Shown here: piece after piece, positions 16,445 through 25,268 of the stretch | Layout of the letters: each line of letters opens with the position of its first letter | How positions within the stretch are numbered: position 1 is the first letter of the stretch | NCBI RefSeq assembly: GCF_963931295.1 | Contig: NZ_OZ007001.1 | Location: forward strand, 248,001 to 312,000 | Direction of reading: 5' to 3' | DNA length: 64,000 nt | Source of the DNA: an uncultured Mailhella sp. | Lineage (GTDB): Bacteria; Desulfobacterota; Desulfovibrionia; Desulfovibrionales; Desulfovibrionaceae | The notes under the pieces: generated by a model | Databases searched by the model: none | The model's input: only the letters and a program-made list of their open reading frames with translations | What the model was told of the DNA's origin: nothing | Made by a program: the position numbers and the translations under genes

Positions 16445-17479
16445 TCATCCCAGAAGTTTTTCCGCCAGAGGCATGAAGTCCAGCGGCCAGAACATTTCCG
16501 GCCTGGGCTGAGGCACGTCGGCGCGATCAGCCGTCGGACGACAGGCCAGCACGGCATCCGCCCACTGCGGCGGAAAAGAATCAATGTCCAGAGCCGCGCC
16601 GAGCAGCGCTCCGGCCACAGCGCCGTTGGCTGCGGCGTCGCCGCCCTTCATCACGGTGTCGCGCACGCCCTGCCCGGCGTCGGAAGCATGGAGAAGCTGC
16701 CAGAATCCGTTCTGCAGCGTGGTCAGCACGTGACTCATGTCGTTCTGATACTCGGCAGGGCGCTCAAACGCCGCGCGTTCCAGGCAGTCCAGTACGCGGG
16801 AGAGTTCTGCCTGCGGCATGTCGTCGTTCCAGCGGGAAAGAGCCGCCGTCGCCGTCAGCGCCGCACGATGCATGTCCTTCGGAGATCCGCTCCGCACGCC
16901 GTAGGCCAGCGCCGTCACGTATGCGACGTTCGCCGCCCGGCACAAAGGATGCGGACAGGTCAGCGCCGCTTCCTCCATGGCCCAGCGGGCAAGCGTTCTC
17001 ATGCCGGCATCCTCGTTGAGCACGGCCATGTCGGGTTCTCCGCCGTCGTCGCAGGGAAGAGACGTTTCAGGAATGAACCTCGCGCCGAACACGCCCAGAG
17101 GACTGACGCGCATGAGCGCGCAGTTGGCCTCGCTTCGGGCATCCGGCTTGCCGTGAAGCGCCCGGAACACCGAATGCGCAAAATCCACGGGATGACTGCC
17201 GAGCCAGGATTTATAGGCCGCAAAAATCCGCCCGGCGTTGAACGTGCCCTCCTCGGCAAGCGTGCGGGCCAGCGCCAGCGCCATTTCCGAGTCGTCCGTA
17301 GGCTGTCCGGGCAGCGTGCGGTACAGGGCGCTGCCTTCCAGCTCGTCCATCCCGGCGGGATACATGGCCCTGACCTTTTCCTCGTCCTTGAATTCCACCT
17401 GACTGCCCAGAGAATCTCCGGCAATCTGCCCGAGCAGACATCCCCATGCGCGGCGCACGACGTCAGCGCTTCTTTCCAT
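16445..17479 (-). CDS. ADP-ribosylglycohydrolase-family protein, metal site altered
   Basis: 344 residues of the DraG/ARH fold. The family normally removes ADP-ribose from modified proteins or nucleic acids using two magnesium ions. The first metal motif TDDSEM (61-66) is intact. In the second, the usual GGDxDT appears as GGDAAAN (279-285), keeping one Asp but losing the second Asp and Thr ligands. The protein may therefore have altered or no hydrolase activity and act as a binding protein. The start at ATG 17479 has GAGG seven bases upstream. It follows a secreted protein gene by 63 bp. An intact paralogue family member lies 2.2 kb away at 19633. Confidence 0.85.
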   Translation of the reverse strand: MERSADVVRRAWGCLLGQIAGDSLGSQVEFKDEEKVRAMYPAGMDELEGSALYRTLPGQPTDDSEMALALARTLAEEGTFNAGRIFAAYKSWLGSHPVDFAHSVFRALHGKPDARSEANCALMRVSPLGVFGARFIPETSLPCDDGGEPDMAVLNEDAGMRTLARWAMEEAALTCPHPLCRAANVAYVTALAYGVRSGSPKDMHRAALTATAALSRWNDDMPQAELSRVLDCLERAAFERPAEYQNDMSHVLTTLQNGFWQLLHASDAGQGVRDTVMKGGDAAANGAVAGALLGAALDIDSFPPQWADAVLACRPTADRADVPQPRPEMFWPLDFMPLAEKLLG

Positions 17480-17542
17480 AGCTTTTCCTCGCACTCTGCG
17501 GACGGCCGCCGCTTCGACCTGGCGACCGCGCTCCGCGTCTCG

Positions 17543-18217
17543 TTATTCGGCCTGATTGTCGACGGCTTCTTCCTGCTGATCCTCGTCCATCTCTTCGAGC
17601 TGCTGATCGTCCCCGCCGTCGTTCTGCTGATTTTCCATCTGCCCCGCCTGATCGCTGAGCGCGGGATATTCCGGGCTCTCCAGATACAGCGTGCAGTAGG
17701 TCGCCTGAGCGCCTTTTTCGGTCTCGGAACCGGCCAGAAACACATACACCGCTCCCGGCCTGTCCGCCTTCTTTTCCGCGCCGGCGAAATTCCATTCCAG
17801 CACTTCCAGACCGCCTTCATCCGCAAGATATCCGCGCAGATCGTCTCCGGCGTCCTCCACGTCGTCCAGGCTGAGCGAGGGCTCGCCGTAGCGGCGCTCC
17901 AGTTCCTGCTTCAGGCCTTCAAGCACGTTCAGCGTGGAAGCGCCGTCCACACTGGCGTCGTCGGGCGACGAAGCCATGATGCGGATGATCCTGCCCTGAT
18001 ACGTGTCCACGGCATAGGTGTCGAATCTGGAATCCGGGGACGGAGGCGTTATCTCGTACATCTTGAGCTGCCAGCGCTCGGAAACGGGCTGACTGCCGTG
18101 CGCATACTGCGCCACGTCGGCGCCGAGCTCTATGCCGAAGGCTCCCGCAGCCAGCGCCCGGGCCGCGCCGGAAAAAACAAACAGCGCCAAAAACAGAACC
18201 GTTCGAATATATTTCAT
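17543..18217 (-). CDS. Secreted protein with acidic Gln-rich tail
   Basis: 224 residues from the ATG preceded by CAGGAG. A clear signal peptide (MKYIRTVLFLALFVFSG, cleavage near AALA at 20-27) indicates export. The mature part has a mixed alpha/beta domain (about 30-175) with no recognised motif. It ends in a low-complexity Asp/Glu/Gln tail of about 45 residues starting at DQAGQMENQQ. No lipobox, membrane anchor or catalytic motif is seen. It precedes the altered ADP-ribosylglycohydrolase on the same strand and diverges from the U32 gene. Function unknown. Confidence 0.75.
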   Translation of the reverse strand: MKYIRTVLFLALFVFSGAARALAAGAFGIELGADVAQYAHGSQPVSERWQLKMYEITPPSPDSRFDTYAVDTYQGRIIRIMASSPDDASVDGASTLNVLEGLKQELERRYGEPSLSLDDVEDAGDDLRGYLADEGGLEVLEWNFAGAEKKADRPGAVYVFLAGSETEKGAQATYCTLYLESPEYPALSDQAGQMENQQNDGGDDQQLEEMDEDQQEEAVDNQAE

Positions 18218-18370
18218 GAAAATCTCCTGTGCCGACCATGCGGCACCGGCCATAAGTAAGCACAGGCACAACTTTTGTCCAGCGCGCGGCGCTTGTCTTT
18301 CCCGGCAAGGGAGGCTAACTATCGGCAAGCGGCTCTTCCGCGTTTGTTCACTTCTTACCTTGTTAGCGCC

Positions 18371-19636
18371 ATGACTCATTCCCTCCCGGAACTACTCGCC
18401 CCGGCCGGAGGTCGCGAACAGCTTGAGGCCGCCGTGCTCTACGGCGCCGACGCCGTCTATCTCGGCGGCAGCGCCCTTTCCCTGCGGGCAAAATGCCGCG
18501 GCTTCGACGGCCCGGAACTTGCCGACGCCATCGCCTTCGCCCATCGCTCCGGCGTGCGCGTCTATTACTGCCTGAACGCCCTGCCCTTCGACGAGCATCT
18601 GCCCGCCGTGGAAGAACAGCTTGAACGGCTGCCGGAACTCGGCGCGGACGGCCTCATTGCCGCCGATCCCGGCGTCATCCGTCTCGCCGGACGCCTCTGC
18701 CCCTCCGTCGAACTGCACCTCTCCACCCAGGCGCATTCCGTCAATGCCGCCGCCGTGGAATTCTGGAAGGAAGTCGGCGTCCGACGCATCAATCTCGCCC
18801 GCGAACTCGGCAAGGACGCCATGACGGCTCTCATACGCCGCTTTCCCGACATGGACTTTGAAGTGTTCGTCCACGGAGCCATGTGCCTTTCGCTTTCCGG
18901 GCACTGCCTCATTTCGGCATGGGTCAATAATCGTCCTGCCAATCTCGGCCTCTGCACCCAGCCCTGCCGCTTCGACTACCGCGGCATACGGCTCACCGTG
19001 GAAGAAGCCGTGCGCCGCGACGGGCCTTTTCTCGACGTCACGCAGGAAGAGGACTTCAGCGCCGTCTGGGCGCCCATGGATCTTTGCCTTGTTCGCTGGA
19101 TGCGCGACATCGTCCGCATGGGGCCCTCCGCGCTCAAGCTGGAAGGCAGGACCAAAAGCGGCGGATACGTGGCGCAGGTGACCGACGCATACCGCACGGC
19201 CCTGAATCTTGCTTCATCCGAACAGGAAGAAATCTCTGCCGACGACTTCGTGACGGAGCTCTTTCACACGGCCTCGCGCCCGCTCTGCTCGGGCTTCTTT
19301 CTCCCGGAACGCCGGGTGGAACGGCCGCCCCGCAACTTCACGGCGCATCCCGTCGTCGCCCGAGTTCTGGCCCCCGCCGGAAACGACGGCTGGCGCATTC
19401 AGGCGCGCTCCCCCTGGAACGCCGACAGCGACGCCGAACTGCTGCTGCCCGGCATGAAGCGCCCCGTGCTTCGGGCAGGCTCCTACGCGCTGGAAAATCA
19501 CCGCGGCGAAAAAACGGACAGGCTCAATCCCGGCATGGAAGGCGTCGTGCATCTCGACGCTCCCGATCTTCGCCCTGGCATGTACATCCGGCTCCGCCCC
19601 GAAAGCGCGCCCCACTCGCCGGAAGCCGAAGCCTAA
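18371..19636 (+). CDS. Peptidase U32 family protein (TrhP/YegQ-like)
   Basis: 421 residues. The start PELLAPAGG and the signature around 165-210 (FVHGAMCLSLSGHC, then NLGLCTQPCR) match the U32 family, whose cysteines hold a 4Fe-4S cluster. Family members TrhP and RlhA make hydroxylated uridine or cytidine in tRNA and rRNA; older names call them collagenase-like peptidases. A C-terminal beta-rich domain follows. No strong ribosome site precedes ATG 18371, but homology begins exactly there. Its stop codon overlaps the stop of the convergent ADP-ribosylglycohydrolase. A role in RNA hydroxylation is more likely than proteolysis. Confidence 0.88.
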   Translation: MTHSLPELLAPAGGREQLEAAVLYGADAVYLGGSALSLRAKCRGFDGPELADAIAFAHRSGVRVYYCLNALPFDEHLPAVEEQLERLPELGADGLIAADPGVIRLAGRLCPSVELHLSTQAHSVNAAAVEFWKEVGVRRINLARELGKDAMTALIRRFPDMDFEVFVHGAMCLSLSGHCLISAWVNNRPANLGLCTQPCRFDYRGIRLTVEEAVRRDGPFLDVTQEEDFSAVWAPMDLCLVRWMRDIVRMGPSALKLEGRTKSGGYVAQVTDAYRTALNLASSEQEEISADDFVTELFHTASRPLCSGFFLPERRVERPPRNFTAHPVVARVLAPAGNDGWRIQARSPWNADSDAELLLPGMKRPVLRAGSYALENHRGEKTDRLNPGMEGVVHLDAPDLRPGMYIRLRPESAPHSPEAEA

Positions 19637-20445
19637 ACGCTCGGCGCTGCCGGAAACGACACGGGAAAACGCCGCTCGAAGCGCTCCAGCACGTCCACGA
19701 GCGGCGCGTCCAGATACGAGAGCGCCTGCGCCCGAAGGTCGGCAGGCACGCCGAACCTCGCTTCCGCCATGCTGCCCGCCATGGCGGCGATGGTGTCGCT
19801 GTCTCCGCCGAGGGAAACGGCGTTGCGCACCGCGTCCTCCACGCTTTCCGCTTCCAGGAACGCCTCAATGGCCTGCGGCACGGAGCCCTGACAGCTGACG
19901 TCGAATCCATAGTCATCCCGAATCTCGTCCAGAGTGAAATCGAGCCTGTACCAGGATTCCTCCACTATTTTGCGAATGGCCCCGGAACTTTCGCCCTTTC
20001 CGGCATACCAGATGACCGCCGTCACGGCCTCGGCTCCGCGCAGGCCCTCCGGATGATCGTGCGTCACGCGGGTAACCCGATCGGCCATGTCCAGCGCGTC
20101 CTCCAGCGAAGCGGCCGCCCACGCGCACGGGCTCACCCTCATGCCCGAACCGTTGCCGAAGCTCCCGTAGGGCTGCGGATGTTCGCTCATGAGCCAGCGG
20201 GAAAAGCGACCGCCGTAACAGCCGCGAGCCCAGCGTCTGCCGAAGGCCTGCATGGACTCCACGGCATGACGCGAAAGACTTTCCCTGTCTCCGTCGCTTT
20301 TCAGCAAGGCGTCGGCCACGGCCAGCGTCATCACGCTGTCGTCCGTCACGCGGCATTCCGGCGTCAGAAGCTGAAAATGCTTGCTCTTGCAGTTGCGCCA
20401 TTCAAAACGGGATCCCGCAATATCGCCGATAATCGCTCCGATCAT
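19633..20445 (-). CDS. ADP-ribosylglycohydrolase, complete metal site
   Basis: 270 residues with both binuclear-metal motifs: TDDSVM (34-39) and GGDSDT (213-218), plus the GAIIGDIAGSRFE start typical of the bacterial DraG/ARH family. It should hydrolyse ADP-ribosyl bonds in the cytoplasm. The start at 20445 has AAGGAG nine bases upstream; upstream Met codons in the frame are not supported. It converges with the U32 gene (stop codons overlap). No ADP-ribosyltransferase is encoded nearby, so its target is unknown. Confidence 0.92.
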   Translation of the reverse strand: MIGAIIGDIAGSRFEWRNCKSKHFQLLTPECRVTDDSVMTLAVADALLKSDGDRESLSRHAVESMQAFGRRWARGCYGGRFSRWLMSEHPQPYGSFGNGSGMRVSPCAWAAASLEDALDMADRVTRVTHDHPEGLRGAEAVTAVIWYAGKGESSGAIRKIVEESWYRLDFTLDEIRDDYGFDVSCQGSVPQAIEAFLEAESVEDAVRNAVSLGGDSDTIAAMAGSMAEARFGVPADLRAQALSYLDAPLVDVLERFERRFPVSFPAAPSV

Positions 20446-20624
20446 GTTTTCGTGCTCCTTGTTTCCGGCAAAACACCCCTCACAAACAACGCAGACGCCG
20501 CCGACAATCCCGCGGCGCGCCATCTCTCCGACCTTCGCCGCATCCGGCAGGCGCGGACGATTGACAAGGCGCGCGCCTTCTTTCAGAACAGACTCCATCC
20601 ACAACCCTGTTTCAGGAGAACGCC

Positions 20625-21089
20625 ATGCGACGCCACGACAGAGAATGCTGCGAACAGAGTTTTTTCACCGATCTGCTTGGTCGGGCCGACGTCATGACTC
20701 TGGCCTTTCACGCCGGAGAATTTCCGTACGTCATTCCGGTCAACTTCGTGTACATGAACAACGCCGTCTATGTTCACTGCGCCACGGAAGGCCGCAAGCT
20801 GGACTGCCTCACAAAGAACCCCTGCACGGGGTTTTCCGTGCATGAAGTTCTCGGCATCGACAGGGAACAGGCGACGACCCGATATCTGAGCCTTTACGGC
20901 GAAGGCCGCGCCGCCCTTGTTGAAGACGACGAGGAAAAACAGGCTGCTCTGGCGGCTCTGGCCAAAAAATACCGGAGCCGCTGCACGCTGCCCGTTCCCG
21001 CAGACATGCTGTCGCGCACCGCCGTGATCAGAATCAGCATCGTTTCCATGAACGGCAAGAAAAATCTTCCCCCGGAACACGCCGACTGA
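20625..21089 (+). CDS. Pyridoxamine-5'-phosphate-oxidase-like (NimA-type) flavoprotein
   Basis: 154 residues with a split-barrel FMN-binding fold. The N-terminal LGRADVMTLAFHAGEFPYVIPVNFVY pattern, the YVHCATEGRKLDCL strand-turn and the SLYGEGRAALVED strand are typical of the NimA/PPOX-like group. Members reduce or bind flavin and heme-like cofactors, and some give nitroimidazole resistance. CAGGAG precedes the ATG. It stands alone downstream of the divergent ADP-ribosylglycohydrolase. Exact substrate unknown. Confidence 0.85.
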   Translation: MRRHDRECCEQSFFTDLLGRADVMTLAFHAGEFPYVIPVNFVYMNNAVYVHCATEGRKLDCLTKNPCTGFSVHEVLGIDREQATTRYLSLYGEGRAALVEDDEEKQAALAALAKKYRSRCTLPVPADMLSRTAVIRISIVSMNGKKNLPPEHAD

Positions 21090-21102
21090 ACGCATCAGAC
21101 AG

Positions 21103-21155
21103 CGATTTTTGCAAAACGAACGTCGATGATTCGTGCGTCCGATTTGCAAAAATCG
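21103..21155. terminator. Long inverted repeat between convergent genes
   Basis: A perfect 13-bp stem CGATTTTTGCAAA/TTTGCAAAAATCG encloses a second smaller stem ACGAA/TTCGT. It sits 14 bp past the PPOX gene and 120 bp past the convergent FMN reductase, so it may serve both as a terminator, although no classical G/C stem plus T tract is present. Confidence 0.5.
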
Positions 21156-21274
21156 TCATGAAAACAACGCGTTGCTACAGGCAGGCGTTTCCGGCAGGCC
21201 GCGTCTCACGCGACCTGAGACAAAGAAACGCCGCCTGCCCCATCCTTGTGCCGCAACGGCAGCGGCGCCGCACT

Positions 21275-21814
21275 CTACGCCTGACCGCACAGCGCCTGCA
21301 TGAGCTCGGTCACCTTGGCGCGAAGCGCCCGGCCGGCTTCCGTGTCGGCCACGGAGCCGTCCTGCGCAAAGGCGTCGGAATAGGCGTTGGAAAAAATTTC
21401 CGGCTTGTTCAGCACGCGCAGATCAAGATACACGCACGTCTGACGCAGATGATACTGCGCCCGGGACGTGCCCATGCCGCCGCCGGCTCCCATCAGGGCC
21501 GCCTTTTTCCCGGCCATGATGTTCCCCTTCTCCCGGGAAGCCCAGTCCAGCGCGTTCTTCAGCGCCGGAGCCACGGAATAGTTGTATTCCGGCACGGCCA
21601 GCACAAAGCCGTCCGCCAGCTTCACCTGGTCGAGGAACGCATTGACGGCCGGAGTTTTTTCCCTGTCTTCCGCATAAAAGGGAAGCTCTGAAATATCGGC
21701 AATCTCCAGCGTTGCGCCTTCCGGCATGACCTGCGCCGCACAGCGCAGCAGGCCCATGTTGCGGGAAGACGCCCGGAGGCTTCCGCAGATACCGAGAAAT
21801 CTTTTTTCAGACAT
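21275..21814 (-). CDS. NADPH-dependent FMN reductase
   Basis: 179 residues of the flavodoxin-like FMN_red family (ChrR/SsuE/azoreductase type). The N-terminal GSLRASSRN phosphate-binding loop, the LPFYAED segment and the flavin-contacting PEYNYSVAPALKNALDW motif (about 95-111) are all present, followed by GAGGGMGTSRAQYHLR. It reduces FMN, quinones or metals with NAD(P)H in the cytoplasm. AGGAGG lies before the ATG. It is a single-gene unit. Confidence 0.93.
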   Translation of the reverse strand: MSEKRFLGICGSLRASSRNMGLLRCAAQVMPEGATLEIADISELPFYAEDREKTPAVNAFLDQVKLADGFVLAVPEYNYSVAPALKNALDWASREKGNIMAGKKAALMGAGGGMGTSRAQYHLRQTCVYLDLRVLNKPEIFSNAYSDAFAQDGSVADTEAGRALRAKVTELMQALCGQA

Positions 21815-22036
21815 AGGTTCCTCCTGAAAAGTTCTGCTTTCATATAGCTCCGAAAAAAGCAGAAAAGCAATGATCTCCGCCGAGCGCCGACATGCTCCGG
21901 CATCTCTGCCCGCCCAGCGGCGTCTTGACGGAAACAGGATTATGGCTCTATGTGCAAATCATGCTGCGCCATGCACGCCCGGCCAAGAGACGCGCGTCCG
22001 AGGCCGCGCCACCTGAACTCAGAGGAATTCGCCTTC

Positions 22037-22999
22037 ATGAACGCTCCCGAACCGCACGACTCTCTTTTCTCCGACGCCTGTGAACAAAAACGTCCGGAAC
22101 CGATGCCGCCCTGCCTGCGCGGCTCCCTGCTCGGCATCAACTACGGCATGCCTGCCCGTCTCATGGCGGCAGGGCAAGAGCGGGAAGCCGCGCTTGCCCT
22201 GCGAAAAGAAACGCCGTTCGGAGGCATCCTCGCCGCGCTCGGCGATCCCGGAGCCCAGGCGACATGTCCCAAGGGAAGCGCTCACCCGTTCATCTCCCGC
22301 ATGCTGAAGCATCTTTCGGAACACTACGGCGACATGCTGTTCCAGCCTCTCTCCCTGCCCTTTTCCGGAAAGCGCGCCGTCGTCATAGGCTCCGGCCCCG
22401 CAGGTCTTCAGGCCGCCTGGACTCTGCGCGAACAGGGATGCGCCGTCGTCGTGCTCGAAGCCGCGTCTTCGGCCGGAGTCACGCTGCTCCACGCGCCCGT
22501 GCAGGAATCAAGCTCGGCTCCGGCTGCGCCTTCTCCCGCGGTTCCCGCAGAAATCGTGGAGCGCACCCTGGCCATGCTCTCCCGCTCGGGCATTGAATTT
22601 CGCTGCGCCTCCCCTGTGGGACAGGCCGAACTCCACAAGCTCCGCAGCAGCTTCGACCTCGTTTTCTGCGCCTGCGGCAAGGGAGCGGTGCTGCCCGCAG
22701 ACGCCGAAGGCCGTGTTGAAGGAAATCTTTTTGCCGCAGGAACCTGCGTAAAAAATCAGAAGGGCATGGGCGCGCTGCAGTCCATGGCTGCGGCCAGAAA
22801 GGCCGCGCTGGCCGCAGGCTCCGCGATAGGAGAAAATGCAGCGCCGTCCGGTCGGCCCAAAGATTCGACACCGTCACTCGCCAAGGAAGCCCTTTTCCCG
22901 AAAGACGCCCCCGCACAGGAGCTCCGGTTCCGGGAAGAGGCAGAGTTCTCTCTCCGCCGCGAGGCGCAGCAATGCCTCTCCTGCCTTCAAACAGTATGA
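22037..22999 (+). CDS. Short FAD-dependent oxidoreductase, GltD-like
   Basis: 320 residues from the ATG with AGAGGAA upstream; the frame also opens at 21950 giving a Cys-rich extension without a good ribosome site. The FAD Rossmann motif VVIGSGPAGLQAAWTLREQG is at about 117-136. A later LFAAGTCV.NQKGMGALQSM segment matches the FAD-binding end of glutamate-synthase-small-subunit-like enzymes. The C-terminus QCLSC resembles the terminal cysteine pattern of such proteins. It is shorter than the usual ~450 residues and lacks an obvious NAD(P) Rossmann loop, so it may be reduced or work with a partner. Confidence 0.7.
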   Translation: MNAPEPHDSLFSDACEQKRPEPMPPCLRGSLLGINYGMPARLMAAGQEREAALALRKETPFGGILAALGDPGAQATCPKGSAHPFISRMLKHLSEHYGDMLFQPLSLPFSGKRAVVIGSGPAGLQAAWTLREQGCAVVVLEAASSAGVTLLHAPVQESSSAPAAPSPAVPAEIVERTLAMLSRSGIEFRCASPVGQAELHKLRSSFDLVFCACGKGAVLPADAEGRVEGNLFAAGTCVKNQKGMGALQSMAAARKAALAAGSAIGENAAPSGRPKDSTPSLAKEALFPKDAPAQELRFREEAEFSLRREAQQCLSCLQTV

Positions 23000-23092
23000 C
23001 ACTTCGCCCTGCCCGTGACGCCCAGTTCCCGGCAGAGAACTTTCGGTCCACAGGCGCGCCTTTGTCTTTTTACGCAAAGTTTCAATTAACGC

Positions 23093-23121
23093 TTGACAAT
23101 CCCGGCCGGCTTTTCTAGAGT
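23093..23121 (+). promoter_or_regulatory. Promoter of tRNA-Ala
   Basis: TTGACA at 23093-23098 is followed after 17 bp by TAGAGT at 23116-23121, 28 bp before the tRNA. This is a good sigma-70 promoter with a consensus -35. Confidence 0.8.
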
Positions 23122-23149
23122 CTGTCCCGTTGGCGCGAGGCCAGCATGT

Positions 23150-23225
23150 GGGGATGTAGCTCAGCTGGGAGAGCATTGCCTTCGCAAGGCAGGGGTCGAG
23201 AGTTCAAATCTCTTCATCTCCACCA
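23150..23225 (+). tRNA. tRNA-Ala, anticodon CGC
   Basis: 76 bases including an encoded CCA. The acceptor stem GGGGATG pairs with CATCTCC (one G-U), the D arm is GCTC..GAGC, the anticodon stem TTGCC/GGCAG encloses loop TTCGCAA with anticodon CGC, and the T arm GAGAG-TTCAAAT-CTCTT is complete. It reads the alanine codon GCG. No integrase or attachment-site duplication is evident beside it. Confidence 0.97.
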
Positions 23226-23237
23226 CCATGACGATCA

Positions 23238-23266
23238 GCGGTCGGACGTTGTCCGGCCGCTTTTTT
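23238..23266 (+). terminator. Terminator of tRNA-Ala
   Basis: The 10-bp stem GCGGTCGGAC/GTCCGGCCGC with loop GTT is followed by TTTTTT, 12 bp past the tRNA. A strong intrinsic terminator. Confidence 0.92.
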
Positions 23267-23948
23267 ATTTCCTGTTTTTCGTGCTTCCTTCACCCCTGCC
23301 CCTGGGAACGATTACCCCGCGGCGCATCCGCAAACTCCATTCGTCCGTCGCCAGACCCGCACCAGAAGAAACAACGCCCCCGTCCTGCGGACGCCAGCGC
23401 GCCAACGAGACGCCGGAACGCATGTCCGGCTGCCTCCGCGCTTCGCGTCTTCGTCAGCCCTCCTCTCGCCGACGCCCGGCCGCACACGCTCAACATGGCC
23501 GGGACCATCCGATCCCGTCGCATCCTCCCTCCGCCCATGCCGGAAGTCCACGCGGCAAGCCTTTTCTGCTCCCTGCCCCCTCCGACGCGCGTCTTTCAAC
23601 CGACATGCCCCGACAGACGGCCATTTTCCCCGCATCTCCCCGACCTGCTTCCGTCTTCGCCGAGCCTGCCGCACTGCGTCGAAGCTTCCAGATACGCCCC
23701 GTTCGGAACATTTCCGTTTCATTGCTTTCCCCTCCAGAGACAAATTTCACTCTCCGAAGAAAGTGTCGCAAAAAATTTTTCTGCTGAATCTTCCCACCAG
23801 AACAGGTCGGCAGACCACAGACGTCTTTTCTCAAAAAGCCCTGCCGCACAAGCGATGTCAGACGTTTCAGGACAAAGCCCGCCGCAGAAAAGGACACGGA
23901 ACATGGAAGAATATCCCCGGGTTAAAAAATGAAAACAGACAACAAATA
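23267..23948. other. Gene-free gap between tRNA-Ala and the dehydrogenase
   Basis: No supported gene on either strand: open frames here have no ribosome sites and low-complexity Arg/Pro composition. Base composition shifts from GC-rich to more AT-rich after about 23740, leading into the dehydrogenase promoter. Confidence 0.4.
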
Positions 23949-23977
23949 TTGACATCAGACATCAGGGCGGTTACATC
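23949..23977 (+). promoter_or_regulatory. Promoter of the glycerol-dehydrogenase-like gene
   Basis: TTGACA (23949-23954), 17-bp spacer, TACATC (23972-23977). A consensus -35 with a fair -10, followed by the palindromic boxes at 23983. Confidence 0.65.
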
Positions 23978-23982
23978 AGAAC

Positions 23983-24010
23983 CGTTCCGGGAACGCCGTT
24001 CCCCGGAACG
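23983..24010. promoter_or_regulatory. Two tandem palindromic operator-like boxes
   Basis: CGTTCC-G-GGAACG (23983-23995) and CGTTCC-CC-GGAACG (23997-24010) lie side by side between the promoter and the dehydrogenase start codon. Repeated 6-bp half sites at this position suggest a dimeric repressor, perhaps the GntR-family product of the next gene; this is inference. Confidence 0.55.
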
Positions 24011-24034
24011 AAAATGAAAACACAGGAGAAGGTC

Positions 24035-25132
24035 ATGTCTCATTACAATATGTTTCTTCCGAACTACTCCATCGGTTCCGACTGCTACAACGAAATAGCT
24101 CACGTCACCCGCCATTACGGCAACACCGCCGTGGTCATCGGCGGCAAAACGGCCATGTCCAAGGCACACGACGCCCTGCTGAAGGCCGTGGAAGGAACCC
24201 ATGTGACCATTACCGACTTTGTCTGGTTCGGCGGCGACTCCACCTACGAGAACGGCAAAATGCTCATGGAAACCGAATCCGTCAAAAACGCCGATATGAT
24301 CTTTGCCGTCGGCGGCGGCCGCGCCTGCGATACCGGCAAATACGTGGCCAACGAACTCGACAAGCCGCTCTTCTGCTTCCCCACCGTGGCCAGCAACTGC
24401 GCCTCCGTCACGTCCATCTGCGTGATCTACAATCCCGACGGAAGCTTCCGTGAATACTACTATCCCAAGATGGCGAATCACACCTTCATCAATTCCGACA
24501 TCATCGCCGATTCGCCCTATCAGCTTCTCTGGGCCGGCATCGGCGACGCGCTTTCCAAGGAATGCGAAGCCGTGTTCTCCAGCAAGGGCGTGGAACTGAG
24601 CCATACGCCGCTCATGGGCGTGCAGCTCTCCCATGTCTGCACGAGCCCGCTGATCCGCTTCGGCGCCAAGGCCCTCGAGGCCTGCCGCAACAAGAAGCCT
24701 TCCCACGAACTGGAACAGGTAACGCTGGACATCATCATTTCCACGGGTATAGTTTCCAACATGACCACGCATACGCCCGAGTACTATTACAACTCTTCTC
24801 TGGCGCATTGCGTCTATTACGGCGCCACCGTAACGAAGAACGGACACAAGCACCTGCACGGCGAAATCGTCGCTCTGGGCGTTCTGTGCCTGCTCACCTT
24901 TGACAAGAAGTATGAAGAGCGCGACGCCATCATGGCCTTCAACGCCAGCATGGGCTTCCCGGTGTGCTTCGACGACGTGGAAATCGACGAAAGCGAATTT
25001 GAAGCCATGGGTGAAAAGGTGGTGACTTCCACCGAATGGGCCTATCGTCCGAAGGGCGTGACGCTGGAAGCCTTCATCGAAAGCATGAGGGAACAGAACC
25101 GCTGCGGCCGGGAGTACAAGAAGAATCACTGA
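24035..25132 (+). CDS. Iron-containing alcohol dehydrogenase family, glycerol dehydrogenase-like
   Basis: 365 residues, the normal size of GldA-type enzymes, which oxidise polyols with NAD and a bound zinc or iron. The NAD-binding GGGRACDTGKYVAN motif is near 93-106, an FPTVASNCASVTSICVIYN substrate segment follows, and metal ligands are placed as in GldA: Asp in GIGDALSKECEA, His in NSSLAHCVYYG and His in HLHGEIVALG. The start at 24035 has AGGAG upstream. It carries its own promoter and operator-like boxes and is followed by a GntR regulator. Substrate is probably a small polyol or hydroxy-ketone; glycerol itself is not proven. Confidence 0.88.
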   Translation: MSHYNMFLPNYSIGSDCYNEIAHVTRHYGNTAVVIGGKTAMSKAHDALLKAVEGTHVTITDFVWFGGDSTYENGKMLMETESVKNADMIFAVGGGRACDTGKYVANELDKPLFCFPTVASNCASVTSICVIYNPDGSFREYYYPKMANHTFINSDIIADSPYQLLWAGIGDALSKECEAVFSSKGVELSHTPLMGVQLSHVCTSPLIRFGAKALEACRNKKPSHELEQVTLDIIISTGIVSNMTTHTPEYYYNSSLAHCVYYGATVTKNGHKHLHGEIVALGVLCLLTFDKKYEERDAIMAFNASMGFPVCFDDVEIDESEFEAMGEKVVTSTEWAYRPKGVTLEAFIESMREQNRCGREYKKNH

Positions 25133-25268
25133 TACCCCGGCAGCCTCCGCCTGCCCCTCATGAACACGCGCCTCGCGGCGCAGGCGAAAACGACCGGAGA
25201 CGGAATCATGCCGTCCGTCCGGCCGTTTTCGCAAAGACCGAGCGGAAACGCTCTTGCCGGAGCTTATC

